The notes beneath the pieces were generated by a model. That model saw only the letters and a list, made by a program, of their open reading frames with translations, did not search any database and was not told the DNA's origin. A stretch of DNA of 64,000 bases from Evernia prunastri (lineage: Eukaryota > Ascomycota > Lecanoromycetes > Lecanorales > Parmeliaceae), in NCBI GenBank assembly GCA_003184365.1, contig NKYR01000046.1:124001-188000 (forward strand). The letters are read 5' to 3'. The position numbers were made by a program, and so were the translations under genes. Positions 32,292 through 43,302 of the stretch are shown here, piece after piece. The first letter of the stretch is position 1, and every line of letters starts with the position of its first letter.

Positions 32292-34530
32292 ATGTCAGAT
32301 CAGGCGAAGTCAAACACTCCATTCTCTTTCGGTCAACCCGCAACGAGTGGAACCTCTGGTAGCTCCTTCGGTCAGACAAATGCCTCTGCTTCAACATCAG
32401 CCGGTGGATTGTTCGGATCAAGCGTCAATCCCCCGGCTTCTTCGGCAGCAAATCCGTTCGGCAACACAAACACCGCCGGAGGAAGCTTACTCTTTGGTGG
32501 AGGAGGAGGTGGTGGCGGCGGTGGAGGTGGCAGCAACTTGTTCGGTGGAGGGTCGAGCAAGCCAGCTGGTGGATCTGGTTGGACTTTTGGCCAGGCGCAG
32601 GGCAACAACACTTCTGGTGGAATTTTTGGCACTGGGCAGGCAGAACAGAAAAATGCAACCTCAAGCAGCGTAGCACCATCATCTGGATTCACAGGTTTCT
32701 CCACGCCCAGCAAACCCTCAGAAACAACTACGACTGGACCAAGTCAAACGCCTGGTCCCTTCAGTGGCGCGAGCGGCACTGGACCCTTCTCCTTTGGCAA
32801 CCTAGGCTCGAACACATCTTCCGCAGGCCAGACAACTACCACCACACCGACAAGCAAACCGAACACAAACCTCTTTGGGAATTCTACGACTCCTGCCGGG
32901 CCACCCCCAAGTACCAGTGCTGGCGGCGCATCCGTACTATTTGGAAATAAGCCTCCACAGGATGTAAGCAATATCTTTGCAAACCTGGGGAGTCAATCGT
33001 CCGCCCCAGGCAACAGTTCAACAGCAGCACCGTCCAGCGGCTTTAGTGGGTTCGATTTGGGAGCCAGCAAAATTAAAGAAGCTCCCGCAACTACATCCAC
33101 TGCACAATCACCCAGTATCTTCGGATCTACTCCCAGTACTGGTGGTTCTAATATTTTCGGCAATAAGAGATCGGCTCAAACAGATGGAGATAATCTCTTC
33201 AACATGAACAAAAGCCAGGATACAGGAGTAACCAAGCCCGCTACGTCGCAGCAATCCCAGTCCGAAGCACCAAAGGCTCCCAGTCTGTTCTCAAATCTTG
33301 GTGGACAGTCTTCCGCCACCGCATCCACTCCACAAACAACAAGTGCTGCACAGTCTGCCTTCAGCTTTCTCAACCCTAACCAATCTCAGTCCTCGGCAAC
33401 GAATCCTGTATCATCACCAACAGCGGCGCCAAGCGCCTTTGGTTTCTTTAGTAGCCCAACCAAAAGCTCGGGGACTTCAGCACCCTCTACCAACGCACCT
33501 TCCACCAGTCTGTTTCCCAATATAGGAAAAACACAAGACAAAGCTGCTGTGACCAGTTCTGAAGCCGCAAGCACATCAGCCGCATCAACGTCAGCCCCCG
33601 CCCCTACTTCAAGCTTATTCAATACTTTCGCGAAACCCGCAGCTCCATCTGAGACCTCGAAAGCTCCAACGCAGCCCGCTGCCGCTGCCACCGCGACAGC
33701 TGAAGCTACCGGGGCTAAGAATGCAAGCCTGGGAGCATCAACAGCTGGTCCCCCACCACCTGCCCAGTCACGGCTCAAGAACAAGTCTATGGATGACATT
33801 ATCACGAGATGGGCCTCTGACCTATCAAAATACCAAAAGGAGTTTCAAAAGCAAGCTGACAAAGTAGCAACTTGGGATCGTATGCTCGTGGAGAACAGTG
33901 AGAAAATCCAGAAGCTCTATGGGAGTACATTGGAAGCGGAGCGAGCAACCACCGAAGTTGAGCGGCAATTAAGTGCTGTCGAGAACGATCAAGAAACACT
34001 TGAAACGTGGCTTAATCATTACGAAAAGGAAGTGGACTCTATGATAGCGAGCCAGCAAGGTGGCCAAGGCGAAACTATATCAGCGCCCGATCAAGAGAGG
34101 GAGAGAACGTATGTATAACATCCTGTATTCGTAAGTCAGGATGCTGATAATGTGAAGTTACCAAATCGCCTCCAAATTGTCCGAGCGACTGGACGAAATG
34201 GGCAAGGATCTGACCACTATGATCGAAGAGATCAACGATGCATCGTCTACTCTTAGCAAAACAGGCAAAGCAGATGATCCTGTGAGTATCTTTGGAGGGT
34301 CTATAATCCAATTAGATAGGAGCTGACCTTGCATCGTCTTGCAGCTTACCCAAGTCGTCCGAGTTCTCAACAGCCATCTCACCCAATTACAGCAGATCGA
34401 TCAAGGTGCCGCTGCGCTCCAAATGAAGGTGCAAGAAGCGCAGAGAATGGGCCAGAGTTTCGGCCCGTTGAGTGGTCCAACCAGTGATGCCGCTGATGGC
34501 TTCTATCGATCGTATATGGGACGAAGATGA
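32292..34530 (+). CDS. NSP1: Nucleoporin Nsp1 (Nup62 orthologue)
   Basis: Exons 32292-34108, 34158-34281 and 34345-34530 (introns 49 and 63 nt), 708 aa. The N-terminal ~470 residues are an FG-repeat domain rich in Ser/Thr/Ala/Gln with PFSFG, SLFGN, NIFGN, LFGGG and GFSGFD variants, including an 11-Gly run near 32505-32530. The C-terminal ~190 residues form the Nsp1 coiled-coil domain: MDDIITRWASDLSKYQKEFQ, QLSAVENDQETLETWLNHYE, then YQIASKLSERLDEMGKDLTT and LTQVVRVLNSHLTQLQQIDQ. Nsp1 anchors with Nup49/Nup57 in the central channel and with Nup82 on the cytoplasmic face; its FG domain binds karyopherins. Ran, which powers that transport, is 13 kb away on the same strand, but linkage is probably chance. 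Confidence 0.95.
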
Positions 34531-34907
34531 TTGAAGATTGCAGGAGTGTATGTGAAGCATGATCGCTCAGATAACAAAAAGCATTGAGGGCCTGGAAACG
34601 GTCTAGAGTAAGCATGTCTAGGCAGTCCAGTAAGTGACTTATGTCGAGGGTCTGTGTATGATTATAATGATTTGTGCATTTGGGTGATCCTGTTTTCGGA
34701 CGGTCGATAGAACTTGATACCAAATACAGCTTCATTCAGATGGGAGATGCGTACATCGCACTGCTAGCACCTTTTTACTGTACAAAAACCCCTTGGCATA
34801 CAGAAATGGAGACCTTCTGCTACACCACGACTCGTAGCTACCGAACCTCACACATTTTCCCTCTGCCTGTGCCAATCTCAGAAGTGCCCTATTCCTCGAC
34901 CTCCTTC
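34531..34907. other. Convergent 3' region, NSP1 / IF1
   Basis: 377 nt between converging stop codons; 3' UTRs only. Confidence 0.4.
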
Positions 34908-35355
34908 CTATTTCTTGTCCGAACCCGAATTCATCTGCTCCGTCCTGCAGACCTGATTAGTATTCCCGTCCCCCAGCATCCGCACTAAGGATACATACAC
35001 AGACTTGTCTAGATCCTCTAGATGCTTCTTGTGGTCCGCAATCTTCTGCTTCAATTGTTGAAGTTTTTCCTGCTCTTTCTGACGAACGTAAAGGTTCTCG
35101 TCGGCTTGCTCGCGTTTGCTGAAGGCATCTCTGTATCACCGGGACAAATGAGCATTCACGCACGAAATTATGGTGCGACGCCTGAAGAACGCTTTCAGAG
35201 TGAAGACTTTACCCTTGAGCGGAACCCCCCGACCTGGGAGCCCCAGTGTCTCCTTCGCCCATTCTACTGGCGGTGGTCGTGATGGTTCGACTTGTTGGGT
35301 TTAAAGCGCTGCGGAAACCTGGTCTGAGGGTTCTGATGATGGATTGGCGGAGCAT
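34908..35355 (-). CDS. INH1: Mitochondrial ATP synthase inhibitor IF1
   Basis: Three exons, 35355-35213, 35130-34999 and 34944-34908, 103 aa. MLRQSIIRTLRPGFRSALNP is a basic mitochondrial presequence ending near TTTASRMGEGDTG. The inhibitory core is SAQGDAFSKREQADENLYVR, with the family's F-x-x-R-E-x-A/S-x-E-x-x-Y/F pattern, followed by an E/K/Q heptad coiled coil (QEKLQQLKQKIADHKKHLED). IF1 blocks F1-ATPase hydrolysis when matrix pH drops. Exon 3, giving a short tail TEQMNSGSDKK, was chosen on phase and length; the first two exons are firm. It is divergent from Nas2 with a 175-nt shared upstream region. Confidence 0.88.
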
Positions 35356-35530
35356 GATGAATATAGACAGGATCGTGGGGTGTGAAGGTAGTTTCGTAGA
35401 GAACAGGATTTGGTCGAAGCTTGAGCGGGGAGATGTCATCGGCAGCCGCGAAAAGCGCGCTTTTAGTCTGCTGCACCAGCTAAAGTATTCATCACTTTCC
35501 CTTGTGAGATCTTCAACTTTAGAAAAAGCC
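35356..35530. promoter_or_regulatory. Bidirectional promoter, IF1 / Nas2
   Basis: 175 nt between divergent ATGs at 35355 (-) and 35531 (+). The transcripts may overlap at their 5' ends. Confidence 0.5.
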
Positions 35531-36404
35531 ATGGGATTATTGCCTATGGATGACATACATACACCCACAGTGCCGTCTGGGCCTACGACAGGGCAGAAAG
35601 CGGCAAATGGCGTGGACAAGGACAAGCTCTCCTTAATGGATCTGATTGCTGAGAAGACAAGAGTCGAGGAGGAGCTTACTGCTTTGGGCAGCGTCCTCGA
35701 TAGCGTATGTCACCATTCTAGATCATTTACTGAAGAACCCAACTGCTCACTAAGCTTTTTATCTAACAGCATGGCGTCAATATGAACACCACCCTAACAA
35801 CCTTTGACGGCTACCCACGAGATGACCTCGACATCGCCCAGAGTGCGTAGCCTCCCTCCAACAATTTCGAGGTCTGGTTTGCCAACATGGTCTAGTACGG
35901 ACAACAAGAGCACGTATAATACATTTACGGAATGACTACAAGGCTCTGATGTCAAAAATCGAGCTTGGCCTACACGAACACCATGCTTCATATCAAGCTT
36001 CGAATCCTTCACCTGCCTCAGGCCCCAGCAATGAGGTTACGAGCAGTGCGAGCACTGTTACGGATGAAAGCTTGATTGAGACGCCTTTTGCGAAAGTCAA
36101 TTGCGTTGTGTCTGGGAGTCCGGCACATGAAGCGGGTTTGAAGGCTGGTGACCAGATACGGAAGTTCGGAAATGTGACTTGGTTGAATCACGAGAAGCTG
36201 AGCAAGGTTGCGGAGACAGTTCAAAGGAATCAGGGGGTAAGCATGAACCTTGCTGTCTGGAAACTCTCGCTGATCTGGTTTTGCATCTAGCGAAACGTGG
36301 CTGTGAAGGTGGTTCGAGACACGGAAGAATTGACATTGCAGCTGACTCCGAGAAGCAACTGGGGAGGCCGGGGGCTGCTGGGCTGCCATCTACTTCAAGC
36401 TTGA
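35531..36404 (+). CDS. NAS2: 26S proteasome assembly chaperone Nas2 / PSMD9 (p27)
   Basis: Four exons, 35531-35704, 35770-35842, 35896-36236 and 36291-36404, 233 aa, all phases consistent. The N-terminal half is helical (LSLMDLIAEKTRVEEELTAL) and leads to the family hallmark HGVNMNTTLTTFDGYPRDDL, then IIHLRNDYKALMSKIELGL. The C-terminal half is a PDZ domain: PFAKVNCVVSGSPAHEAGLK, AGDQIRKFGNV and RNVAVKVVRDTEELTLQLTP, ending in a basic/Gly-rich WGGRGLLGCHLLQA. The PDZ domain binds the tail of the Rpt5 ATPase during base assembly in known orthologues. Family assignment is strong. Confidence 0.93.
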
Positions 36405-37429
36405 TTCTCCGACTTGAGCATGATTGGTGGAGCCAGAAAAGAAGCCAGGTGTCCAAGACTGAGAACTGAAAATAGCACCGTGTCGGATAATTAGATGCAA
36501 TACACATATTCGGCGGAAACTTTCTGCAAGACCATCCCTCCTATGAATCCCAGCACCCGGCTCATCAAAAGAAATATGCATTTTTGGGTGGCGGAGTTAT
36601 CGGATATACAGTAAGTGATGGTACATTTCTCGTGGTGTGCTCGCGCAGAAAAGTCTGCACACACGAGGCAATGCTCCCACCTAATTGGAATAATTCTGCG
36701 GTGAGATACATCATTTCCGCTAATTTTTGCTTGCCACGAAGCGGCAGATTCTATCAAGACTTTCTTGGGCTGCAGGTTTTGGGTGTGCAGGCTTTTTTGT
36801 CACCCGCGAGGTGCGCTTCCTGGTGTACACGGGTAGTCTTACATATGCAGAGTGGGTGGGATGTCTCGAGGAGCAGAGAGGACGAGAATGTTAAGCTCTA
36901 CTTTCTTGTAAAAACACCACCACAATCACAACCGAGTAAAGCGAGTGTAACCTCGTGGTACTTTATCTGTCAGTCTGCATAGTACAAAGTACACCCACAA
37001 CCATTGATAAACATGCGCTGCAATGTGTGACAGTAACAGGGCCCGTCTGCTCAAACTGCAGCGGAATAGAGGGACATTCGACGTCAATGTATATCTCCTC
37101 GTTGTAGAAGGGGGTTGTCGATATTATCCAGCTGAGAGATATATCCATGTCACGGTTCATGTGTTCTTGCTTACGAGAGAGCTGTACAACGGCAGCCTGA
37201 TGTCACACAAATCGCAAGGCAAGTCTGGCGGGATTTTCCAACACCCTCGACTGCCTTGCTGACATTTTCGAAGGCTCGAGGTAGTCAAATTTTCTGCCTC
37301 GTGTCCGTGAACGCATTTTGTTACTATTTCTCGCATGATCAAATCCAGATCAATAAGCATGCTCTTTCTGTCCTAGAAGACACCAATGATTAGAGACCTC
37401 AACACAACGCTTTGACAATTGAGCCAGTA
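36405..37429. other. Intergenic region
   Basis: About 1 kb between Nas2 and the orphan gene. Several short open frames occur on both strands but none is convincing. The last part is the orphan gene's promoter. Confidence 0.4.
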
Positions 37430-39727
37430 ATGCCTGTGTCTACGCAATTCAACCTTTCGGTCGAGCTTTCCAAAGTACTTCCCCTTCGCGCAGCAATAAC
37501 TTATACCGCCGACTCACTCGTCAAGCTGGTTCGCGAATTGAGGAGATCCGGATCCGATTTTCTGGTTGAAGAAGACCTCGCTGCCATCTTCGGACGGGTG
37601 CGTATTGAGCCTTCCATGGAGAATGATTTCCGTAGGGTGGTTGGAAACCCATCATTTACTGTCTACCACGTCGAAGGTCCGATTATTCTGGACCCAGGTC
37701 CTGGACCGACCCTTGCCCGCGCGTTGAAAGATCGCTATTACATGGCCTCAGTGATACAACTATCCTTTCTACTTTGGATGCATGAAGAGACTACTCTGGC
37801 TACAGCGTTAACTGAGAGTATGCACTCACGCTATGAATCTGGCGTGAAAGACGCCACTCCTGACCCAGACTATGACGGTATCTTGAGAACTTTGCAAGCT
37901 TGCTCCTCTCAGACAAGCCAATTTGGCTGGGACGCTTTAGTAAATACTGTGGTTAGCAAATTCCCAATTTCTAGGCATTGGTTTCGCCTGGACCTTAGTC
38001 CCCTAAAATCTCTCACACCAAACTTACTCCTTGGAGCCATGGATTATTTTCACTTGGTACAGAGCCTTCCGGAGGATCGTTTCATAATGGTGGAGAATCA
38101 GCTAGGTCTAGTACCACTCATCGTGTGGGGTCATTGCATTCTAGGCCTATCAGTCCTTGTCAAAAACAGTCCAGATGGGGATGTGATTTTTGGACGTACA
38201 GGAGGTCCCCAGATCATTATTAGATGGATGCCACTTTCTATCCAAACGAACCCCCAGTTCAAATCTCGGGTACCGACACCCAAAATATATTTACTGGATG
38301 CGAGTCAGGAGGTAGTACTCAAAACGGAGCGTGTTGATAGCGAGAGTTCAAGGATTGAAGGCCAGGAGTGTCATCGCTTGAAAGGTTACGGCACCACTTT
38401 CTTGAAAAGACTATTCAACAAGACGGAATTGGTAGCCGACGATGATCCCATATATGCCGAAACCGCCAATTTCGCTGTAGCCTTCGCCGTGAGATTATCA
38501 CAATCGATGCGGCGAATGCCGTTCAGTGACGAACATGGCCAGAAGCCAAACCGGATTCCTCCCCAGTGCTATTTAGGCACCGAATCATGGCGCTTGTTTG
38601 ACTCAAGCAAGTTACTGTTCTCCGGAATAGGGCTCGACAAAAGCGTCATAAACGAATTTGACCAGAAACTTACAGGAGCAAGTATCGCAGATATGACTTT
38701 ACCCCCCCGCATTCAACATTATTTGGGAGGGTCCAAAAATGACAGACGCGACATCACAAGAGATGATTTCATTCAAGATGTCAAACAGGCAGCTTCGTGG
38801 ATTTTGACATTCGCGCAGGTTAATGAGATAGAATCATGCGCGGATTTAGTCTTGAGAATTGCTCCTGGTTGGATGTTTTGCACTGGCGTTATGAATTGGG
38901 ATGGGTTGGAGCCAATAGAGGTTGAATCGAAGGTCTTTTTTGAGCTTGTGTTAAAGATGATGAGAAAAGATGATGAGGGGGGAACTTCAATTGTTGAATC
39001 AGAAGGAATTTTTCTCACCAGCCATCACGGATGGAGTCTGTTCTACAGCAGTGTTGGCGATGAAGATCCAGGACTAGTCAACTGCGAGTTGCTGTCTATT
39101 AAGCGAGGGGTGCCAACTAACAGCAAAACTCTGGAGCGGAAGTATCGAATTGCAGATGCCCCTGCCGTTGAGAGGAACGTGAGAACGCCTATCGTGGTTG
39201 ATAAAGGGAATTCCTACCTCTCGAGATGCTTCACCCAGGTCTACAAGCGAACCGAGCACTACAGTAGCAAAACCAACGAGTTCCTGCTGTCTATACGATT
39301 TGACATAGAGGATCTTGAACCCCCTCGATGGATCTCACATCAGAATCCAGAGAACAATGACATCAGATACTCCATCTACGCATCACACGCCCAATTTCAC
39401 GAGGCTCTTTGGCAAACTATCAAGACGATACCTTGCGCGCACTCTGACGGAGATGGCAGGCCGTTGCCGCTTGAGTTGGGCGTCGTGACCGTAGCAGGAC
39501 TGACATGGGCTAATGGTGATGGCGAAGCGCAACGCACCAACCGGATCTGCATCTGTTTGGTCAAAGGAGACGCCAGAGCACGATGGCTAGTAGTGAATGG
39601 TCTCATGGCTAACAGCGATATGGGGGCTCTCAATAGGCAAGTGCTGCTTCGCTGTGATGGCTGCTGCGAAGGCTGTGCTGTCAAAGCCGCCAGTGCGATG
39701 AACGGGAATTGGCTTGTGGTCCTGTAA
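37430..39727 (+). CDS. Uncharacterised 765-aa fungal protein
   Basis: Intronless. The open frame begins earlier with a TTG, but the first ATG is at 37430 (MPVSTQFNLSVELSKVLPLR). I recognise no catalytic domain. Visible pieces: an N-terminal helical segment with DYFHLVQSLPEDRFIMVENQ and LGLVPLIVWGHCILGLSVLV (about 210-250), a fold-like hydrophobic core reminiscent of a fungal-specific family I have seen annotated only as hypothetical. Then GDVIFGRTGGPQIIIRW, a middle region with CADLVLRIAPGWMFCTGVMN, and a Cys-rich C-terminus RCDGCCEGCAVKAASAMNGN followed by WLVVL. Signal peptide and membrane segments are absent. Its place at the edge of a relic-rich stretch suggests an accessory gene. Expressed-gene status is inferred only from the long clean frame. 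Confidence 0.75.
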   Translation: MPVSTQFNLSVELSKVLPLRAAITYTADSLVKLVRELRRSGSDFLVEEDLAAIFGRVRIEPSMENDFRRVVGNPSFTVYHVEGPIILDPGPGPTLARALKDRYYMASVIQLSFLLWMHEETTLATALTESMHSRYESGVKDATPDPDYDGILRTLQACSSQTSQFGWDALVNTVVSKFPISRHWFRLDLSPLKSLTPNLLLGAMDYFHLVQSLPEDRFIMVENQLGLVPLIVWGHCILGLSVLVKNSPDGDVIFGRTGGPQIIIRWMPLSIQTNPQFKSRVPTPKIYLLDASQEVVLKTERVDSESSRIEGQECHRLKGYGTTFLKRLFNKTELVADDDPIYAETANFAVAFAVRLSQSMRRMPFSDEHGQKPNRIPPQCYLGTESWRLFDSSKLLFSGIGLDKSVINEFDQKLTGASIADMTLPPRIQHYLGGSKNDRRDITRDDFIQDVKQAASWILTFAQVNEIESCADLVLRIAPGWMFCTGVMNWDGLEPIEVESKVFFELVLKMMRKDDEGGTSIVESEGIFLTSHHGWSLFYSSVGDEDPGLVNCELLSIKRGVPTNSKTLERKYRIADAPAVERNVRTPIVVDKGNSYLSRCFTQVYKRTEHYSSKTNEFLLSIRFDIEDLEPPRWISHQNPENNDIRYSIYASHAQFHEALWQTIKTIPCAHSDGDGRPLPLELGVVTVAGLTWANGDGEAQRTNRICICLVKGDARARWLVVNGLMANSDMGALNRQVLLRCDGCCEGCAVKAASAMNGNWLVVL

Positions 39728-40638
39728 TCTCAGATGATTTGGGGTTTAGTTGTGAAAACCAGGTACATTGGGAGATTTGTCCCAAAATAATAATCTTTGC
39801 AATACAGCTATATTTGAATGTCCATCGTGACAGGAAACTTTCGAGATGTAGCTTGGTATGCTCATCGAGACAAACCCTTCTCTCGTATTGGGAATTCGAG
39901 ACCTTGACAGGTCTATGGAACAAGACGAACACTTTAGGAACGCACGTAGCAGAGATTAAGCGTACAACCGCATAGATAGTGCAGATGTGTTGCATCATTG
40001 GTAGTCTACATGTAAGACTATCGCTACTCTTATACAAGATTGTGAGCTTACTCTAGGTTGTGGCTATCAAGCGGAGTAACTCGACTTCATATCCAAGTTC
40101 AGAGCACTCAAAGCCCTTCGCTGAGGAGGATTCTCCCTACTATACATCATAGCCCCTGCTGCGTTCTTAGCGTACGCTCAGGAATGGACAGCGGGGTCAA
40201 TGATGGGGTTGCTATCATTTAGTCGGGCAGAGCAACAGGCAAGAAGGTAGATTCCACAGTGGCTTACGATAATTCAAAGCTAATTGTAATGTACAGAGTG
40301 CAAATGCGTATGACCGCAAGCGAGCAAAGGGGTTTGAATGGCAACACGGGTATCCTCTCTTTCGCTACATCAAGACCCCTGCATGACATCCGGGGTACAC
40401 TTGGGGTACCCATCCGACTTGACACTTTGCTCCGTGAGGGTTATGTTGTCTAAAAACCAGCGCGCTGAAAGAGTACAGATGAGTGCGTGTGTGTGTACAT
40501 GAGGAGACATCCGAAGGGAGAAGTGAAGAAGACCCATTAGCAGTGACGGTGAGATTGCAACCTGATCTTCCGTTAAGATACTGGCAATCTTGGGCTGATG
40601 TTGTTTGTGAATGCTCAAGCATACGCGGGCCAGTCTGT
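39728..40638. other. Intergenic, relic-rich side
   Basis: About 900 nt with nothing I can assign beyond short chance frames. It lies 3' of both the orphan gene and the minus-strand pseudogene. Confidence 0.35.
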
Positions 40639-41677
40639 CTACCGAAGTTTAGCGTGAGACCGAGTCGAGCGCATTGGTGTCTGTGTAGGAGAAAGATATG
40701 CATACGACGCATCGTCCTCTTCCGAAATTTCGTCCCTGTTGCGCTTAGTGCCAGTTCGACAAGGTCCCACAGCGAGGCCGAACTCTTTTGTCTGAGCCCC
40801 AATGTCTTCGGCTAACGGTGGGTACGAAGAGCAAATTTCAAGACTTTCCAATACCATCATATAAAGCCACCACAGAGCCAAATTAATAGTGAGAGAATTG
40901 TCGCTCGCGTTGCTGCTCCAAGGTATAGCCTTTTACTCCAGGGTCCCTTCCTCGAAAGTCTCTGCAGATGCGTTCTGCCTGGGGATTTTCGATGATTCTG
41001 AAGTGATAGCCGTGGCTGATTCTTGGGACTGGGAAAAGACAAACCAGAGGCTTGAGTGTTGACCGTAGACTTCGAGTGGTACTGCGAGAAAGGACGAAAA
41101 CAACCAATCCCTTTTCGGTTACAATGTTCCCATAACGGACTTCCAACTTACTGCAGTACGTATAAATCTGTTTGTTAGGCTCAAGTCAATCCACTGCTCC
41201 TTCACTGTTGGGTACTAGCGCGTAGGACACCAGCCCAGTCCAGCTGGCATTTCGCGGTTCTTTTGGCTTGATCGCCTCGGACCATGTATATCTTTGCCTG
41301 TGCTCGGTCGGCGCCTGAGAGCTTTTGGGTGACATCCAGAGCATCTGAGACAACAGACTGGTAACACTTGATGAGAAGTGCTTTGAGTGAATCTTCATCG
41401 TGAATCTCACAAAAGGGAAGATGCGGTATAGCGGAATGATCTATGAAGTTGCTGGTTTCCTGGCTGAGTAGTTTCCGCAAACCGCCTTTGTAAATGGCCT
41501 GCAGAGAATCAAATTCAAAGTCCTCCCATACTAGGATGCACTTCGGTTCTGCGCAGTTAGGACTTGTGGTATCACATCCTTCATTGCTTGGCTTGACGTC
41601 ACTTGAGGGTAGTGAGCGTTAGAAACAAACGAATTGTCGAATTCAAGGTACTCCAGAACAAAGTTTCTCGCAGGCAT
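40639..41677 (-). pseudogene. Decayed fungal-specific gene ('NLALWWL' family)
   Basis: Minus-strand pieces in order: a possible start MPARNFVLEYLEFDNSF at 41677, then PKCILVWEDFEFDSLQAIYK and a 92-codon open segment (AIPHLPFCEIHDEDSLKALL, KIYMVRGDQAKRTAKCQLDW), then IYTYCSKLEVRYGNIVTEKG with LVVFVL. Next comes SESSKIPRQNASAETFEEGT, an in-frame TAA at 40933-40935, and KAIPWSSNASDNSLTINLAL with WWLYMM and a disordered tail. I recall intact fungal hypothetical proteins with 'IYTYC..VRYGYI..' and 'EYKAIPW...LTxNLALWWLHM', so the TAA would replace the Tyr of EYKAIPW. Segments also disagree in frame without convincing splice sites. Function of the family is unknown. Confidence 0.55.
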
Positions 41678-42220
41678 ATTTTGGAGAGGTAGAGGATATG
41701 AGTTTGCTCAATAAGCAAGCAGTATAGTGATATCACAGGGCAAATTTGAAGGAGTATGACACCGGCTTTTTCGGGGATGAGGCGACGTGCGTCTGGACGT
41801 ACATAGGAAATTGCTCTTGCCTATGTGCAGTGCCACTTAGACGAAGTGGAAAGAAACTCGATAAGTAGGGGAAGCGGCATCCGGCTCTTTCCTGCATCAA
41901 TCCAATGGCCAGGGAGGACTAAAAAAAGATTGCGAACAGTGCTCAAGATTGGTGGGAAAGTGGTGAGAAAGAGGGGAGAAAGAGGGGAAAGGGGGCTGAG
42001 ACTGCAGTTGAATGTATTTTGCATTCTCGTGTTTCATGCAACACTGCTGTTTATAGCCACCATGAGCTGATAGATATTTTTGGAAGTTTCAATAATTCAT
42101 CATCTCTGAGACACCACCTCGTGCAAATTGGCGCCGAATAATACAACGATGATCGACTCTGTAAATGGAGGGTACCTAAGGTAGCGACATGTGATAATGA
42201 AGCCTTGCAGACATCAATAA
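41678..42220. other. Intergenic region left of the TIR element
   Basis: Upstream side of the pseudogene. A purine-rich AGAAAGAGGGGAGAAAGAGG stretch lies near 41966-41990. No gene supported. Confidence 0.35.
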
Positions 42221-42247
42221 TAGAGGGATTTCGCACCCCCTGCACAC
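42221..42247 (+). repeat. Left terminal inverted repeat
   Basis: 27 bp, perfectly complementary to 42578-42604. Confidence 0.85.
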
Positions 42248-42419
42248 TCTCTTCGCTTGTGTTCGCTTGCTTGGTTTCCGTACCCTCGGGAGTACTATTT
42301 ACTAGCTCAGAAGTAAAATTTTTAGCAGAATTTAGTACGCGTCGCAAACAGTACGCTAACAGCTAAGCGGGGACTCGACGAATGAGAGCTCATAGCGAGG
42401 TATTCAAACCTTAAACTTT

Positions 42420-42455
42420 GTCCAGAGGGTGGAAAAATTTGTCCACCCTCTGGAC
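42420..42455. repeat. Perfect 14-bp hairpin inside the TIR element
   Basis: GTCCAGAGGGTGGA at 42420-42433, an 8-nt AAAATTTG loop, and TCCACCCTCTGGAC at 42442-42455. It could form a cruciform or a transcript hairpin, or be the end of a nested element. Confidence 0.85.
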
Positions 42456-42577
42456 AGAATTTTAGTCTCGTTCTAAAACATTAGCGAGATTACTAGCTAA
42501 CCAAAACAGGTACCATTATTAGTATACCGCGTACCAAAACATGACTATCCTCGGATACTATGCATTAGAACATATTT

Positions 42578-42604
42578 GTGTGCAGGGGGTGCGAAATCCC
42601 TCTA
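42578..42604 (-). repeat. Right terminal inverted repeat
   Basis: 27 bp, the exact reverse complement of the left end. Confidence 0.85.
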
Positions 42605-43302
42605 ATAATGAGGGGAGGATTTTCTAGGCCAATTGACTTGCTCTCCCGCCTTCCCTTCCCGTGCCGCTAGGAGATATCAGCAATATTACACGCTAGGAAG
42701 CCCGGAAGCATTTTCACACCTCACCTCTAATTTCTACAGTAATTTACCTTGGTTTGCCTGGAGAGAGTGTCCAAGTGTAGGCCTGTTATACTGGACGCCG
42801 AGTCTTGAGATATGAAGCCTGGCACTCGCTGTTCGCTGGTGGTGTAATTTAAGCGGTTTCTCGTTCTCTCCCGGCTGGATGGCGGCTCCAATGGCATACC
42901 GTACACCGTACCTTAGCTACCTTGGTATTGCTCCCCAAATTTCTGTTACCGCACACGTTGGTATGTAAAGTAAGTAGGTTACCTACAGCCTTACAGGATC
43001 TTTTCACGTCGGACCGCCCCCTGCCCGCCCCCTGCTATTTTTCACGAGAAACTAAGCCAGTCTCGGTTGCTCAGTAACGACACTTGATCTATGAAGCGTC
43101 TTGTGAGAAGTGGCAAGCCCCTGCTGAAGGGGGGCGACCCGATGTGAAACCACCCTGCAATTGATGTCTCCTAATATATTCATAGCTGTTAACTTGTTAG
43201 GGCCGTATGGTCCGACGGCGAGGATCGACACCCGATTCTTGACATATATTAAACCCTCTCAATCATGTCAAGCACTTTACTTGAGGTCAAGAGGCAGTCA
43301 CT
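42605..43302. other. Intergenic region upstream of the FTA2-like gene
   Basis: About 700 nt with CCGCCCCCTGCCCGCCCCCT near 43013-43034. No gene supported; it contains the FTA2-like promoter. Confidence 0.35.

Larger units (their letters stand above)
42221..42604. mobile_element. MITE-like element with perfect 27-bp terminal inverted repeats
   Basis: Left end 42221-42247 begins TAGAGGGATTTCGCACCCCC; right end 42578-42604 is its exact reverse complement over 27 bp including an outer TA. The element is 384 bp including the TA at each end. TA at both outer ends suits a Tc1/mariner-type target-site duplication. It has no coding frame, so it would be non-autonomous. Near its centre sits a perfect 14-bp hairpin (separate entry). 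No autonomous partner is present in this window. Confidence 0.75.

Noticed and set aside
33386..33805. Antisense open frame opposite the Nsp1 FG domain
   Set aside because: Artefact of the repetitive Ser/Ala/Thr codons of NSP1.
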